DNA from: Ligula intestinalis
Lineage: Eukaryota; Platyhelminthes; Cestoda; Diphyllobothriidea; Diphyllobothriidae
DNA length: 64,000 nucleotides
Assembly: GCA_036362985.1 (NCBI GenBank)
Contig: JAYGXS010000002.1
Location: forward strand, 98,583,980 to 98,647,979
Direction of reading: 5' to 3'
Shown here: positions 24,301 through 38,662 of the stretch, piece by piece
Layout: each line of letters starts with the position of its first letter
Position numbering within the stretch: position 1 is the first letter of the stretch
The notes under the pieces: generated by a model
What the model was told of the DNA's origin: nothing
The model's input: only the letters and a program-made list of their open reading frames with translations
Database searches by the model: none
Position numbers and translations under genes: made by a program

Positions 24301-27300
24301 CGAGGTCACAGAACACCATATTTTCACAATATCACTTACACCACAATGGACAAATGCGAGCACCCATAAGTAGGGAATTTGTTTACTGACCCTTGGCAAC
24401 ATCACAGGAATGAATTTTTTAACAAAACAACTCATCCTTCACTGGACAATTTGCGAGCAACCGTAAGTTAAGCAGGTGTTCGCTGACCCTTGGCAACATC
24501 ACGTGAATGATTATTTTAAAAATACCACTTATCCCCCACTGGACAATTGGCAAACACTCGTAAGGTGACCAGGTTTTCGCTGACCCTTGAAAAGGTCACT
24601 GAATTGCATCATTTAAAATTACCACTCTTTCCCAACTGGACCAGGAGCGAGCACCGCATGGTTAGGAGTTGTTCGCTGACCCGTCACGAGGTCATTGAAG
24701 CACATCTTTTAACAATACCATTTGTCCCCAACTGAACCAAGAGCGATCACGCGCAAGTTTTGGAGTTGTTCGCTGACCCTTCCCGAGGTCATTGAATTTT
24801 AACTTTAAACACTGTCACTAATGCCCCAATGGCCAAAGGGCGAGCAAGCGTAAGTTGGTGCGTTATTTCGCTAACCCTTGGCGAGGTCATTGAAGTTCAT
24901 CTTTAAACAATATCACTAATCCCCCAATGGACACACGGCCGGAACCCATAAGTTGGGGAGCTGTTCAGAGACCCTTGGCGAGGTCACTGTTGTGCATCTT
25001 TTAACAATATCCCTTACACCACACTGGACAAACGGCGAGCACGCGTAATTTGGGAAGTTGTTCGCTGACTCTTGGCAAGATCACTAAATTGCATCTTTTC
25101 GCAAGGGCCCTAATCCACCACCGGACAAACGATGCGCGAAAATAAGTTGAGGAGATGTTGGCTGATCCTTGGCGATGTCACTGAAGTGCATCTTTGAGCA
25201 ATTTCGCTTACCCCTCACTGTAACATCGGCGGGCATGCGTAAAATGGGGAGTTGTTCGGTGACTCTTGGCGAGGCCACTGAATTGCATCTTTTAACAATG
25301 CCACTTATCGTCCACTGGACTAACGGCGAGAATACGTAAGTTGAAGATTTGTTCGCCGATTCTTGGCGAGGTCATTGAAGCGTGGATTTTTACAATTTCA
25401 CTAATCCCCCAACGGACACACGGCAGGCACCCATAAGTTGGGGAGCGGTTCAGTGACCCTTGGCAAAGTCACTGTTGTGCATCTATTAACAATATACCTT
25501 ACACCACACTGAACAAACAGCTAGCACGCGTAATTTGGGCAGTTGTTCGCTGACCCTTGGCAAGGTCACTAATTTGCATCTTTTAGCAAGGGCCCTTATC
25601 CCCCACCGCAAAAACGCTGAGCGAACATAAGTTGAGTAGCTGCTGGCATATCCTTGGCAAGGTCACTGAAGTGCATATTTTGGAATTTCAAGAATCCCAA
25701 CGGGACAGTCGGCGAGCACCCTAAAGTAGGAAGAGTGTTCACTGACCCTTAGCGAGGTCAATGAATTGCATCTTTTAACAAAATCACTTAAACCCAACTG
25801 GACCAAAGGCGAGCACGCGCAAGGTCGGGAGTTGTTAGCTGATCCTTGGCGAGGTCATTGAAGTGTGGATTTTTACAATTTCACTAATCCTGCAATGGAC
25901 ACACGACCGGAACCCATAAGTTGGGGAGCTATTCTGTGGCCCTTGGCAAGGTCACTGTTGTGCACCTTTTAACAATATCCCTTACACCACACTGGACAAA
26001 CGGCGAGCACGCGTAATTTGGGAAGTTGTTCGCTGACTCTTGGCAAGATCACTAAATTGCATCTTTTAGCAAGGGCCCTAATCCCCCACCGGACCAACGA
26101 TGCGCGAACATAAGTTGAGGAGATGTTGGCTGATCCTTGGCAAGGTCATTGAAGTGCATATTTTAAAATTTCACTAATCCCCTACTGGACAATCTGCGAG
26201 CACGCGTGGGTTGGGACGGTGTTCGGTGACCATTGGCGAGGTCAATGATTTGCATCATTCAACAATATAACTTACCCACCACTGGACCAACAGGGAGCAC
26301 AAGTTTAGGAGTTGTTCACTGACCCTTCGCGAGAACACTAAACAGCATATTTTAACAATATCACTTCCGCCACACTGGACAAACGGCGAGCACCCGTAAG
26401 TAAGGGGAAGGTGTTTACTGACCCTTGGCGACATCACAGGAATGCATTTTTTAACAAAGCAACTCATCCTCCACTGGACAATTTGCGAGCAACCGTAAGT
26501 TAAGCAGGTGTTCGCTGACCCTTGGCAAGGTCCTTGAATTGCATCTTTTAACAATACCACTAATCCCGAACTGGACGAAGAGCGAGCACGCGCGAATTTT
26601 GGAGTTGTTCTCTGACCCTTCTTGAGGTAATTGAAGTTCATCTTTTAACAATGTCACTAATGCCCCAATGGACAAAGGGCGAGCACGCATAAGTTGGTGC
26701 GTTTTTTCGCTATTCCTTAGCGAGGTCATTGATGTTCATCTTTAAACAATATCACTAATCCCCCAATGGACACATGGCCGGCACCCATAAGTTGGGGAGC
26801 TGTTCAGTGACCCTTGGCGAGGTCACTGTTGTGCATATTTTAACAATATCCCTTACACCACACTGGACAAACGGCGAGCACGCATAATTTGGGAAGTTGT
26901 TCGCTGACTCTTGGCAAGATCACTAAATTGCATCTTTTAGCAAGGGCCCTAATCCCCCACCGGACCAACGATGCGCGGAAATAAGTTGAGAAGATGTTGG
27001 CTGATCCTTGGCGAGGTCATTGAAGTGCATATTTTACAATTTCACTAATCCCCTACTGGACAATCGGCAAGCACGCGTAATTTGGGAAGGTGTTCGGTGA
27101 CCCTTGGTGAGGTCAATGAAGTGCACCTTTTAGCAATATCGCTTACCCCTCACTGGAATATCGGCGATCAAACGTAAGTTGACGACTGCACATGAATGCT
27201 TTTTTTTTAAAATACCACTTATCTTCAACTTGAAAATTGGCGAGAACCCGTAAGTTGACAAGGTTTTAGCTGACCTTTGGCAATGTCCTTTAATTGCATT

Positions 27301-30149
27301 TTTTAACAATACCACTTATCACCAACTTGACCAAGAGCGAGTACGCGCAATTTTTCGAGGTGTTAGCTGACCCTTCGCGAGGTCATTGAAGTTCATCTTT
27401 TAACAATACCACGTATCCCCAACTGCACCAGGAGCGAGCACCCGTAAGTAGGGAAGGTGTTTGCAGACCCTTGGCGATATCACAGGAATGCATTTTTTAA
27501 AAATACCACGAATCCCCCACTGGACAATTTGCGAGCAACCGTAAGTTAAGGAGGTGTTCGCTGACCCTCGGCGACATCATGTGAGTGCATTCTTTAAAAA
27601 TACCACTAATCCCCCACTGTACAATTGTCCAGCACCCGTTAGTTGACAAGGTTTTTGCTGCCCCTTGGCAAGGTCCTTGAATTGCATCTTTTAACCATAC
27701 CACTTATCCACAACTGGACCAAGGGCGAGAACGCACAAGTTCGGGAATTGTTTGCTGAGCCTTGGCGAGGTCAATGAAATGCATCTTTTAGCAATATCGC
27801 TTTCCCCTCACTGGAACATCGGTGATCATATGTTAGATGAGGAGTTGTTCGCTGACCCTTCGCGAGGTCATTGAAGTGCAGATTTTTACAATTTCACTAA
27901 TCCCCTACTGGACCATCGGCGAGCACCCGTAAGTTGAAAAGTTGTTGGCTGACCCCTGGCGACATCACCGGAATACATCTTTTAACAATATAACTTACTC
28001 ACCACTGGACAAATAGCGAGCAACCTTAAGTTAAGGAGGTGTTCGCTGACCCTTGTCGACATCACGTGAATGCATTTTTTACAAATGCCACGTATCCCCA
28101 ACTGAAAAATTGGCGATCACCCGTAAGTTGACAAGGTTTTTGCTGCCCCTTGGCAAGGTCCTTGAATTGCCTCTTTTAACAATACCATTTATCCCCAACT
28201 GGACCAAGAGCGAGCACGCGCAATTTCGGGAGTTGTTCACTGACTCCCTCGCGAGGTCATTGAAGTTCATCTTTAAACAATACCACTAATCCCCCAATGG
28301 AATAAAGGTGGGCACCCATAAGTTCGGGAGCTGTTCAGTGACCCTTGGCGAGGTCACTGTTGTGCATCGTTTTACAATATCCCTTACACCACACTGGACA
28401 AACGGCGAGCACGCGTAATTTGGGAATTTATTCGCTGACTCTTGGCAAGATCACTAAATTACATCTTTTAGCAAGGGCCCTTATCCCCCACAGGACCAAC
28501 GCTGAGCGAACATAAGTTGAGGAGGTGTTGGCTGATCCTTGGCGAGGTCATTGAAGTGCAGATTTTTACAATTTCACATATCCCCTACTGGACATTTTGC
28601 GAGCAACCGTAAGTTAATGAGAGTTCGCTGACCCTTGGCGGCTTCACAGGAATGCATTTGTTAACAATACAACTTATCCCTTACTGGACAATTGGCGAGC
28701 ACCCGTAAGTTGACAAGGTTTTTGCTGCCCCTTGGCAAGGTCCTTGAATTGCATCTTTTAATAATACCCTAATCGCCAACTGGACCAAGAGCGAGCACGC
28801 GCAATTTTGCGAGTTGTTCGCTGACCTTTCGTGAGGTCATTGTATTTCATCTTTTAACAATACCATTAATCCCCAAAACGACCAAGAGCGAGCACCCGCA
28901 AGATCGGGAATTGTTCGCTTAACCTTGGCGCGGTCAATGATGTTCATCTATTAGCAATATCGCTTACCTCTCACTGGAATATCGGCGAGCATACGTTAGA
29001 TGAGAAGTTGTTCGCTGACCCTTCGCGAGGTCATTGAAGTGCAGATTTTTACAATTTCACTAATGCCCTACTGGACCATCGGCGAGCACCCGTACGTAGG
29101 GAAGGTTTTTGCTGAAACTTTGCGACACCACAGGAGTGCATTTTTTAACAATACCACTAATCCCCAACTGGACATTTGGCGAGAACCCGTAAAGAAAGGA
29201 GTTGTTCGCTGACCCTTCGCGAGGTCATTGAAGTTCATTCTTTAACAATACCACTAATCTCCAACTGGACCAAGAGCGATCACGCGCAAGTTTTGGAGTT
29301 TTTCGCTGACCCCTCCCGAGTTCATTGAAGTTCATCTTTAAAAAATATCACTAATCCCCCAATGGACACACGGCGGGCACCCATAAGTTGGGGGCCGTTC
29401 AGTTACCCTTGGCGAGGTCATTGCTGTGCACCTTTTAACAATATCCCCTACACCACACTGGACCGACGGCGAGCACAATAATTTGGGATGTTGTGCGCTG
29501 ACTCTTGGCAAGATCACTAAATTGCATCTTTTAGCAAGGGCACTTATCTCCCACCGGACCAACGATGCGCGAACATAAGTTGAGGAGGTGTTGGCATATC
29601 CTTGGCGAGGTCAATGACTTGCATCTTTTAGCAATATCACTTACCAACCACTGGACCAACGGCGAGCACGCGAAAGTTCGGGAATTGTTCGCTGATCCTT
29701 GGCGAGGTCAATGAAGTGCATCTTTTAGCATTATCGCTTACCTCTCACTGGAACATCGGCGAGAATGCCTAAAATGGGGAGTTTTTCGGTGACCCTTCGC
29801 GAGGCCACTGAATTGCATCTCCTAACAATGCCACTTATCGTCCAGTGGACCAACGGCGAGCATACGTAAGTTGAGGAGTTTTAACAATACCACTTATCGC
29901 CAACTGCACCAAGAGCGAGCACGCGTAAGTTGAGGAGTTGTTCGCTGACCCTTGGCGAGGTCATTAAAGTGCATATTTTTGCAATTTCACTAATCCCCTA
30001 CTGGACCATCGGCGAGCACCCGTAAGTCGAAAAATTGTTCGCTGACCCTTGGCGAGGTCAATAAAGTGCACATTTTAGCAATATAACTTACCCAAAACCG
30101 GACAAACAGCGAGCACCGCATGTTTAGGCGTTGTTTGCTGACTCTTGTC

Positions 30150-30232
30150 ATTGAAAAAACTGTACCAATAGGGAGTTTTAAGGTATTTACCTATATTTCC
30201 CTCAATAAAAACCTGACCTGACCTGACATGAC
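30150..30232 (+). mobile_element. LINE 3' stub inside the satellite, copy 1
   Basis: About 83 bp interrupts a monomer. It carries the hairpin 30170-30202, then tcaataaaaac and a (TGACC)n tail. The hairpin matches the 3' ends of LINEs A, B and D. It is a severely 5'-truncated insertion. The tail runs into the satellite's own tgacc. Confidence 0.75.
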
Positions 30233-31977
30233 CTTTTCCGAGATCCACGAAGTGCATCTTTTAGCACTATCACCTACCCCCCACTGGTCCAACGGCGAGC
30301 AAGCGTAAGTTTAAAAAAAAATTTCGCTGACCCTTGGAGAGGTCATTGAAGTTCATCTTTTAGCGATACCACAAATCCCCAACTGGACCAAGAGCGAGCA
30401 CGCGCAAGTTTTGGAGTTGTTCAATTACCCTTCGCGAGGTCAGTGAATTGTATATTTTAACAATATCACGTACACCACACTGGACAATCGGCGAGCACCC
30501 GTAAGTAGGGACGGTGTTTGCTGACCCTTGGCGACATCAAAGGAATGAATTTTTTTACTGTACCAGTAATCCCCCACTGGACAATTTGCGAGCAACCGTA
30601 AGTTGAGGAGGTTTTTGCTGACCCTTGTTGAGGTCACTGAATTATATCTTTAAACAATACCACTAATCATCCAATGGACAAAGGGCGATCACGCGTAAGT
30701 TGGCAAGTTTTTCGCTGCCGCTTGGTGAGGTCACTCAATTGCATCTATTAAAAAGGCCACTAAACCCCCACTGGACCAACGGCGAGCAAAAGTGAGTTGA
30801 GGAAGTGTTCGCTGATCCTTGACGAGGTCATTGAACTGCATATTTTTAAAATTTCACATATCCGCCATTGGACCATCGGCGAACACCCGAATGTTGGGAA
30901 GGTGTTCGCTGACCCTTGGCGAGGTCATCGAAGTGCATCTTTTAAAAATATCAATTACACGCCACTGGTCCAACGGCGGGCACACGTAAGTTAAAAAGAA
31001 TTTCGCTGACTATTTTCGGGTTCACTAATGTGCATTTTTTCACAATATAACTTACCCGTTACTGGACCAATGGCGAGCACGCGAAAGTTGGGGAGTTGTG
31101 CGCAGACCCTTGGCGTGGCCACTGAATTGTATCTTTTAACAATGCCACTTATCCTCCACTGGACCAATTGCGAGCCTACGTAAGTTGAGGAGTTGTTCGC
31201 TGACCCTTGACAAGATCACTGAATTGCATCTTTCAGCAATACAACTAATCCCCCACTGGACCAAGAGCGAGCACGCGCAAGTTGGAGGGTTGTTCGCTTA
31301 CACTTCACGAGGTCATTTATGTTCATCTTTTAACAATATCACTAATCCCCCAGTGGACAAATAGCGAGCAGTCGTAATTTGGTCAGTTTTTCGCTTACCC
31401 TTAGCGAGGTCATTGAATTTCACCTTTTAACCATATCACTACTCCCCCAATGGGCTAATGGCAAGCACGCGTACGTTTGGGAGTTGTTCGCTGAACCATG
31501 GCAAGGTCACTGAAATGCATCGTTTAACGATACCACTAAACCCCTACTTGACAAACGGCAAGCACCCATAAGTTGGGGAGCTTTTCAGTGACCCTTGGCG
31601 ATATCACTTAAGTGCATCTTTTAACAATATCACTTACACCACACTGGACAAATGGCGAGCACGCATATGTTGGAAATTTGTTCGGTGCGTCTTGGCGAGG
31701 TCACTGATTGGCATCTTTTAACAATATAACTTACGCCTCACTGCACTTACGGCGAAGCCCCTTAGTTGGGGAGGTGTTCGCTGACAATTGGCAAGGTCAC
31801 TGAATTGCATCGTGAAGAAATGCACCAATCCCGCACTTGACCAACGGTGAGCACGCGCAAGTTGGGGAGTTGTTCGTTGAACCTCTGGGAGGTCAATGAA
31901 GTGCATATTTTTAAAATTTCACTAATCCCCCCTCTGGACCATCTGCAAGCACCCTAAGTTAGAAAGGTGTTCGCTGT

Positions 31978-32072
31978 GCAGATCAAATGCATTGAAAAAA
32001 CTGTACCAATAGGGAGTTGAAAGGTATTTACCTATATTTCCCTCAATAAAAACCTGACGTGACCTGACCTGA
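31978..32072 (+). mobile_element. LINE 3' stub inside the satellite, copy 2
   Basis: Nearly identical to the stub at 30150-30232 and embedded in very similar flanking monomers downstream (for example a tccacgaagtgc variant and a cactggtccaacgg variant). The two stubs therefore arose by duplication of satellite DNA carrying one insertion, not by two insertions. Its hairpin is at 32011-32043. The matching empty site is at about 33868. Confidence 0.75.
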
Positions 32073-35000
32073 TCTTTGCCGAGGTCCACGAAGTGCATCT
32101 TTTAGCACTATAATTTACCCCCCACTGGTCCAACGGCGAGCAAGCGTAAGTTAAAAAAATTTTCGCTGACGCTTGGCGAGGTCAATGAAGTGCATCTATT
32201 AACAATATCACTTACCCTACACTGGACCAACATCGAGGACCCTTGGTTTGGGAGGTGTTCGCTGACAATGCACAAGGTCATTGAATTGCATCGTTAAGCA
32301 ATGCACTTATCCTACACTTGACCAACGGCGAGCAAACCTAAGCTGAGGAGGTGTTCGCTGACCCATCGTGAGGTCACTGAAGTGCATCTTCTAAAATAAA
32401 CACTTATCCCCCACTGGACAAACGGAGAGTAGCCGTATGTTGGGGATTTGTTCGCTAACCCTTGGCGAGGTCACTAAAGTGCATCTTTTAGCAATATCAC
32501 TTAACACCCAGTGGACCAACGGTGAGCACGTGTAAGTTTATGAGTTGTTCGCTGACCCTTGGCTAGGTCATTGAAGTACACATTTCTACCATTTCACTAA
32601 TTCCCCACTGGACCATCGACAAACAGCATAAGTTAGGAAGGCATTCGCTGACATTTAGTTAGGTCAATAGAGTGCATCTTTTAACACTGGACCAACGGCG
32701 AGCGCGCGCAAGTTGGGAAGGTCACTGAAATGCATCTTTTAACAATATCTTTCATACCCATCTGGACCAATGGCGAGCAAGCGTAAGTTGCGGAAGTGTT
32801 TGCTGACATTTGGCGAGATCACTGTAGTGCATCTTTTGGAAATATCACTAATATCCCACTGGACCCAGAGCAAGCACGCGCAAGTTGGGAAGTTTTTCGC
32901 TGACCCTTGGTGAGGTCACAGGAATGCGTCTTTTAACAATTTAATTTACCCCTTTCCTGGACAAACGGCGAGCACGCGTAAGTTAAAAAATTGTTTGCTA
33001 ACCCTTGGCTAGGGCAATGAATTTCATCATTTATCAATATCATTAATAACCCACTGGACCAACAGCGAGCACTCGCAAGTTTGGGAGTAGTTCGCTTACC
33101 CTTGGAGAGGTCAATGAAGTGCATCTTTTAACAATATCACTAACCCCCTACTGGAGCAATGGCGACTACGCGTAAAATGGGGAGGTGCCCGCTGACCCTT
33201 GATGATCTCACCGAATTGCATCTTTTCACAATATCATTTATATCCCACTGGACCAACAGTGAGCACGCGAAAGTTTTGGATTTGTTCACGGACCCTTGAC
33301 GAGGTCACTGAATTGCATCTTTTAACAATATCACTTATACCTAACTGGACCAACGGCGCGCACGCGTAAGTTGCGGAAGTGTTCGCTGAACCTTGACGAG
33401 GTCATTTATTTTTATCTTTAAACAATATAACTTACCCTCACTGGACTAACGGCGATCACGCGTAAGATGCGGAGGTTTTCGCTGACGCTTTGCGAGGTCA
33501 TTAATTTGCCTCCTTTATACAATATCACTTACCCCCCACTGGACAAACGGCGAACAGGCGTAAGCTGAAAAATTGTTTGCTGACCCTTGGGGATGTCACT
33601 GAATTACCTATTTTAACAATATCACTTACCCCCCACTGGACCAACGGCGAGCACGCGCACGTTGAGGAGTTGTTCCGTGACCCTTGTCGAGGTCACTGAA
33701 TTGCGTCTTTTAACAATATCACTAATACCCAACTGGACATAAGGCGTGCACGCGTTAGTTGTGGAATTGTCCGCTGACCCTTGGCAAGGTCACTAAAGTG
33801 CATATTTTTACAATTTCACTAATTCTCCCTCTGGGCCATCTGCAAGCACCCTAAGTTCGAAAGGTGTTCACTGACCTTTGCCGAGGTGCACAAAGTGCAT
33901 CTTTTAACAATATCACTTGACTCACTCTGGACCGACAGCTAGCTCGCGCAAGTTGAACAGTTATTCGCTGACTGAAGTGCATCTTTTAACAATATTACTA
34001 ACCCTACACTGGACAAACATCGAGGACCCTTAGTTTGGGTGGTGTTGCATCGTTAAGCAATGCACTTATCCTACACTTGACCAACGGCGAGCAAACCTAA
34101 GCTGAGGACGTGTTCGCTGACCCGTCGCGAGGTCACTGAAGTGCATCTTCTAAAATAAACACTAATCCCCAACTGCGCAAACGGAGAGAAGCCGTATGTT
34201 GGGGAGTTGTTCGCTAACCCTTGGCGAGGTCACTAAAGTGCATCTTTTAGCAATATCACTTAACACCCACTGGACCAACGGTGAGCACGTGTAAGTTTAG
34301 GAGTTGTTCGCTGACCCTTGGCGAGGTCATTGAAGTACACATTTCTACAATTTCACTACTTCCCCACTGGACCATCGGCAAGCAGCCTAAGTAAGGAAGG
34401 TATTCGCTTAACTTCAGCAAGGTCAATGAAGTGCATCTTTTAACACTATCACCTACCCCCACTGGTCCAACGGCGAGCAAGCGTAAGTTTGAAATTTTTC
34501 GCTGACCCTTTGCGAGGTCAATGAAGTGCATCTTTTAACAATATCACTCACACCTCACTGGAGCAATGGCGAGCACGCGTAAAAAGGGGAGGTTTTCGCT
34601 GACCCTTGGCGTGGTCACTGAAATGCATCTTTTAGCAATATCAATAACCCCCTACTGGACCAAAAGCGGGCCCGCGCAAGTTGGGGAGTTTTTCCCTCAC
34701 CCTTGGCGAGGTCACTGAAGTGCATCTTTTAACAATACCACTTACTTGCACTGGACAAACGGCTAGCATGCGTAAGTTAGGAATTTGATCGCTGACCTTT
34801 GGCAAGGTCAATGAAGTGCATCTTGTAACAATATCTTTCATACCCAACTGGAACAATGGCGAGCACGCGTAAGTTGCGGAAGTGTTCGCTGACTTTTGGT
34901 GAGATCATTGTAGTACATCCTTTGGCAATATCACTAATATCCCACTGGACGCACTGCGCGTACGCGCAAGTTGGGGAGTTTTTCGCTGACCCTTGGTGAG

Positions 35001-36388
35001 GTCACAGAACTGCATCTTTTAACAATGACACTAACCCCCCACTGGACCAACGGCGAGCACGCGCAAGTTGGGGAGTTGTTCACTGACCCTTGACGAGTTC
35101 ACTGAATAGCATCTTTTAACAATATCACTCATACCCAAATGGACCAATGGCGAGAACGGGCAAGTTGCGCAAGTCTTCGCTGAACCTTGGCCAGGACACT
35201 TAATTGCATATTTTGACAATCAAACTTATCCCCCACTGGACCAACAGCGAGCACGTGTAAGTTGGTGAGGTATTCGCTGACTCTTGGCGAGGTCATTAAT
35301 ATGCATTTTTAGCAAGATCACTAATACCCAACTGGACCTACGGCGAGCACGCGTAAGTTGCGTAACTTTTCGCTGGCATTTGGTGAGGTCATTAATTTTT
35401 ATCTTTAAACAAAATCACTTACCCCCAACTGGACAAAAGGCGAACAGGCGTAAGCTGAAAAATTGTTCGCTGACACCTGGCGATATCACTGAATTGCCTC
35501 TTTTAACAATATCACTTTCCTCCCGCTGGACCAAACGAGCACGCGCAAGTTGGGGAGCTGTTCGGTGACCATTGACGAGGTCACTAAATTGCATCTTTTA
35601 ACAATATCAGACATATTCAACTGGACCAATGGCGAGCGTGCGTAAGTTGCGGAATTGTTCGCTGACATTTGGCGAGATCACTGTAGTGTATCTTTTAGCA
35701 ATATCACTAATACCCAACTGGACCTACGGCGAGCACGCGTAAGTTGGTGATGTGAACGCTGACTCTTGGCGAGGTCACTAATTCGAATCTTTGAAAAATG
35801 TCCTTTACCCCCACTGGAGCAATGGCGATCACGCGTAAAATGGGGAGGTTTTCGCTGATCCTTGGTGAGGTCACTGAAGTGCATCTTTTAAAAATATCAC
35901 TTACCCCCCACTGGGCCAACAGCAAGCACGCATAAATTGAAAGATTGTTCGCTGAACCTTGGCTTGGGCACTGAATTGCATTTTTTAACAATATCACTTT
36001 CCCCCAATAAACCAACGTCAGGCACGCGTAAGTTGAAATATTGTTCGCTGACCATTGGTTAGACAATGAATTGCATTTTTATTCAATATAAATTATCTCC
36101 CTCTGGACAAACAGCGCGCACCGTAAGTTCGGGAGTTTTTCGCCGACCCTTGGCGAAGTCACTGAAGTGCATCTTTTAAAAATGTCACTTACACCACACT
36201 GGACAAACGGCGAGCACGCGTTAGTCTGAAATGTGTTCGCTGACCCTTGGCAATGTCACTGAATTGCCTATTTTAACAATATCACTTACCCCCACTGGAC
36301 CAACGTCAAGCACGCGCAAGTTAGGGAGTTGTTTGCTGAACCTTTGCTAGGTCAATGAAGTGCATCTTTTAGCAATATCACCTACATG

Positions 36389-38561
36389 ATGATGATGTTG
36401 TTGATGAGAACTTTATTTTGATGATAATATCAAACTTGCAGCAAAAAATGGCGCCAGGTACGGAAAGCAAGAACTAAAGTTATTAAAAGTGTCCACAAAC
36501 TCCAGAGTAAACGGTCAAAGATCACAGAAAACTCAAAGTAAGAAGTCGACACGGTTGCCACATCAGTTATGGAGCCTGGTCAGGCCTTCAGGACTGGAGG
36601 AGGGTCGCAGTCTGAAGATACTCTGGACTGACTTCCACTCATTAAGTAAACGATCATTTTCTGACGACCATGCTGTGACATGGTCCAATCCGTCCTTCAG
36701 TGTTTGAAGATGAGTCTGGCTTTTGAGAGGATGGCCGATAACCATGTCGTCAGCATATTTGACAAACAAACATGCGTTTGGAGATCGTAGGACATCAGCA
36801 TGGAGGGAAAAAATATGAGGGGATAATATAGACCCCTGCAGAACTCCACACTTTTTGGGAAGGATCGTGGATTTTCGCTTCCCGCTCTGAACGAATTGGG
36901 TGCGGGAAGTAAAATAGTCCCCAAGCCAAAAGACGGCTCAGTCAAGAGAGCCGCATGCAGAGGTTTTAGTAAAATGAAGATTTCGCGGGATCGTGTTGAA
37001 GGCTGAGGAGTAGTCAAGAAAGGCACATGCGTATGAACGACATCCCTTGTCCAAGTTTCTAAGAGCAGAGTGGACTACCAGAGCAACAGCATCTAGTGTA
37101 CTACGCCTAGCCTTATACGCAAACTGCAAGGGATCAGAAAAATTGGATGAAAACGGCTTAATGATGTCCAAAGCTGCTCGTTCTGTAATTGTGAGGAGTG
37201 CAGACGAGCAGGCAATTGGGCGAAAGGATTTGGGACCCATTGAAATGGTTTTTTCGGGATAGGAGTGATTTTCACCGAACGCCAGCCATCAGAAATCTTG
37301 GACTCCATGAAAGATAAATTAATAAGATGTGCAAAGACAGGAGCTAATTGAAAAGAGCAAGATTTAAGGAGGAATGGGGAGACGCCATCTGGTCCGGCAG
37401 CTGTTGTACCTTTGACCTTGTTTAGGTGTTTCATGACTGTTGACACGGACACTGGAGAGAAATCACTTGGTGGTAAGGATATATCATTTGTCGGGAAATA
37501 GGAGTCGGTGGGAGTGTGGATTAAGTTTGAGTTTAAGCTGTCTAGGTCAGCATCAACATGTGCAAGTTTATTGCATTGACCAGTGAGACGTTTGAGACTC
37601 TTCCATATTTCGGAGGAAGTGAGAGGAGCGGAAGATGTAGAAAAAGTAAAAAGCTGACTAACAAAAAGGTCATTCAGCCTGGAAATCTCACGCTTTATCT
37701 GGACGTTCAGATTCTTTAGTCTGTCTCGCAGACCTAGTTTATAGAGCAATTCCTTTTGACGTCTCAAAGTTTTTAGGTTGGGAGAAGCTATTCTGTCAGG
37801 TCTAACCATGATAGTGTCAAGAAGACAGCAGACGTTAAAAATGTTGTTTAAAAAATTAGTGAGATGTCTACAGCATGATTCTAGAAGGGTAGAAATATTG
37901 CCAGATATGCCGGTCTGGAGCAAAGAAACATTATGCGGGGAGGTGTCTCGAAAACTTAGTTTCCTCTCGGGAATTACTAACAGCCCTTTTTAGAGCTACA
38001 GTAGATGGTTGGCAAGCCCAATAACACAGAATGATCTGAGCCTGCCAACGGTGCTCTATTTTTGACGACAAAAAGTTTGGGATGGTTGGTCAATATGTGA
38101 TCCAGAGGGGCGTTGACACGAGTGTTGAAGGAAACTAAATCGTCAAAACCTAATAGTGTAAGGGGACGAAGATTTACACGGTTGAAATCACCGCTTAAAA
38201 TTATAACATGCTCGCAAGACAGTGCAGCAAGTTTTTGGGTTAGAAAATCAAAAAAGGTGTCTAAAGCACGTTGGCATGTAGAGGGAGGAATTTAATACTG
38301 ACAAAAATGATGCCTTTAGAATTGCTTAAAAATCTGGGCTTGCATACTACAGCAATGGCGTCTATTAAGTCGTCTGAATAAGAGAATAAGGACTTAAAAT
38401 TTATGCACCATTGCTTGTTTACAAAGACAGCCACTCCACCAACTCTGCCGCTGGTTAAGGATTTTCTGTCAAAACGATAGGCGTAAAAATATTGTGGGGT
38501 GATGAGTTCCGACTCAATGTCGCTGTTAAGCCAAGTTTCTTGCAGACAGATGACTGTAGAG
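36389..38561 (-). mobile_element. LINE with YSSAFNTI / KYADDMVIG-type RT, broken, 5' part lost in the gap
   Basis: On the minus strand the endonuclease remnant (about 38560-38261) has CLQETWLNSDIE and GGVAVFVNKQW. RT remnants are spread over several frames: 37923-37093 (TAAGPDGVSPFLLKSC, GWRSVKITPIPKK), 37240-36938 (FRPIACSSALLTI, QFAYKARRSTLDAV, FLDYSSAFNTIP) and 36769-36563 (KYADDMVIGHPL, the catalytic box). Frame breaks separate them. The 3' end at 36389 has an (ATC/CAA)-type simple tail that abuts a satellite monomer. The motif set differs from the other LINEs here (a Rex1/CR1-like relative by memory; clade uncertain). Its upstream part falls in the N run. Confidence 0.75.
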
Positions 38562-38661
38562 NNNNNNNNNNNNNNNNNNNNNNNNNNNNNNNNNNNNNNN
38601 NNNNNNNNNNNNNNNNNNNNNNNNNNNNNNNNNNNNNNNNNNNNNNNNNNNNNNNNNNNNN
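38562..38661. other. Assembly gap (100 N)
   Basis: One hundred unknown bases, the usual size for a gap of unknown length. The minus-strand LINE on the left and the plus-strand LINE on the right are therefore not proven neighbours. Confidence 0.99.
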
Positions 38662-38662
38662 A

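Larger units (their letters stand above)
21393..36388 (+). repeat. 97-bp satellite array, about 150 monomers
   Basis: The array is built from a unit of about 97 bp reading roughly: gaggtcactgaagtgcatc, ttttaacaatatcactta, ccccccactggaccaacgg, cgagcacgcgtaagttg, gggagttgttcgctgaccc, ttggc. Spacing was checked at 22261 to 22358 (97 bp). Monomers differ by some 10-25 percent, with recognisable subtypes (for example a GCAAGGGCCC type and a CAAGAGCGAGC type). Higher-order repeats are visible: 7-mers of about 677 bp at the left end and units of about 1.77 kb between 31.9 and 35 kb. Open frames of 60-128 codons on both strands come from the repeat itself. Two short LINE stubs interrupt it. Confidence 0.95.

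Noticed and set aside
21393..36388. Many open frames of 60-128 codons on both strands of the satellite
   Set aside because: They follow the 97-bp repeat, appear in both orientations with the same peptide pieces, and carry no start context or codon signal. They are by-products of the repeat.
21393..36388. Regular spacing suggesting a CRISPR array
   Set aside because: The whole unit is repeated with gradual divergence, with no constant repeat and unique spacer pattern and no cas genes. The setting is eukaryotic.
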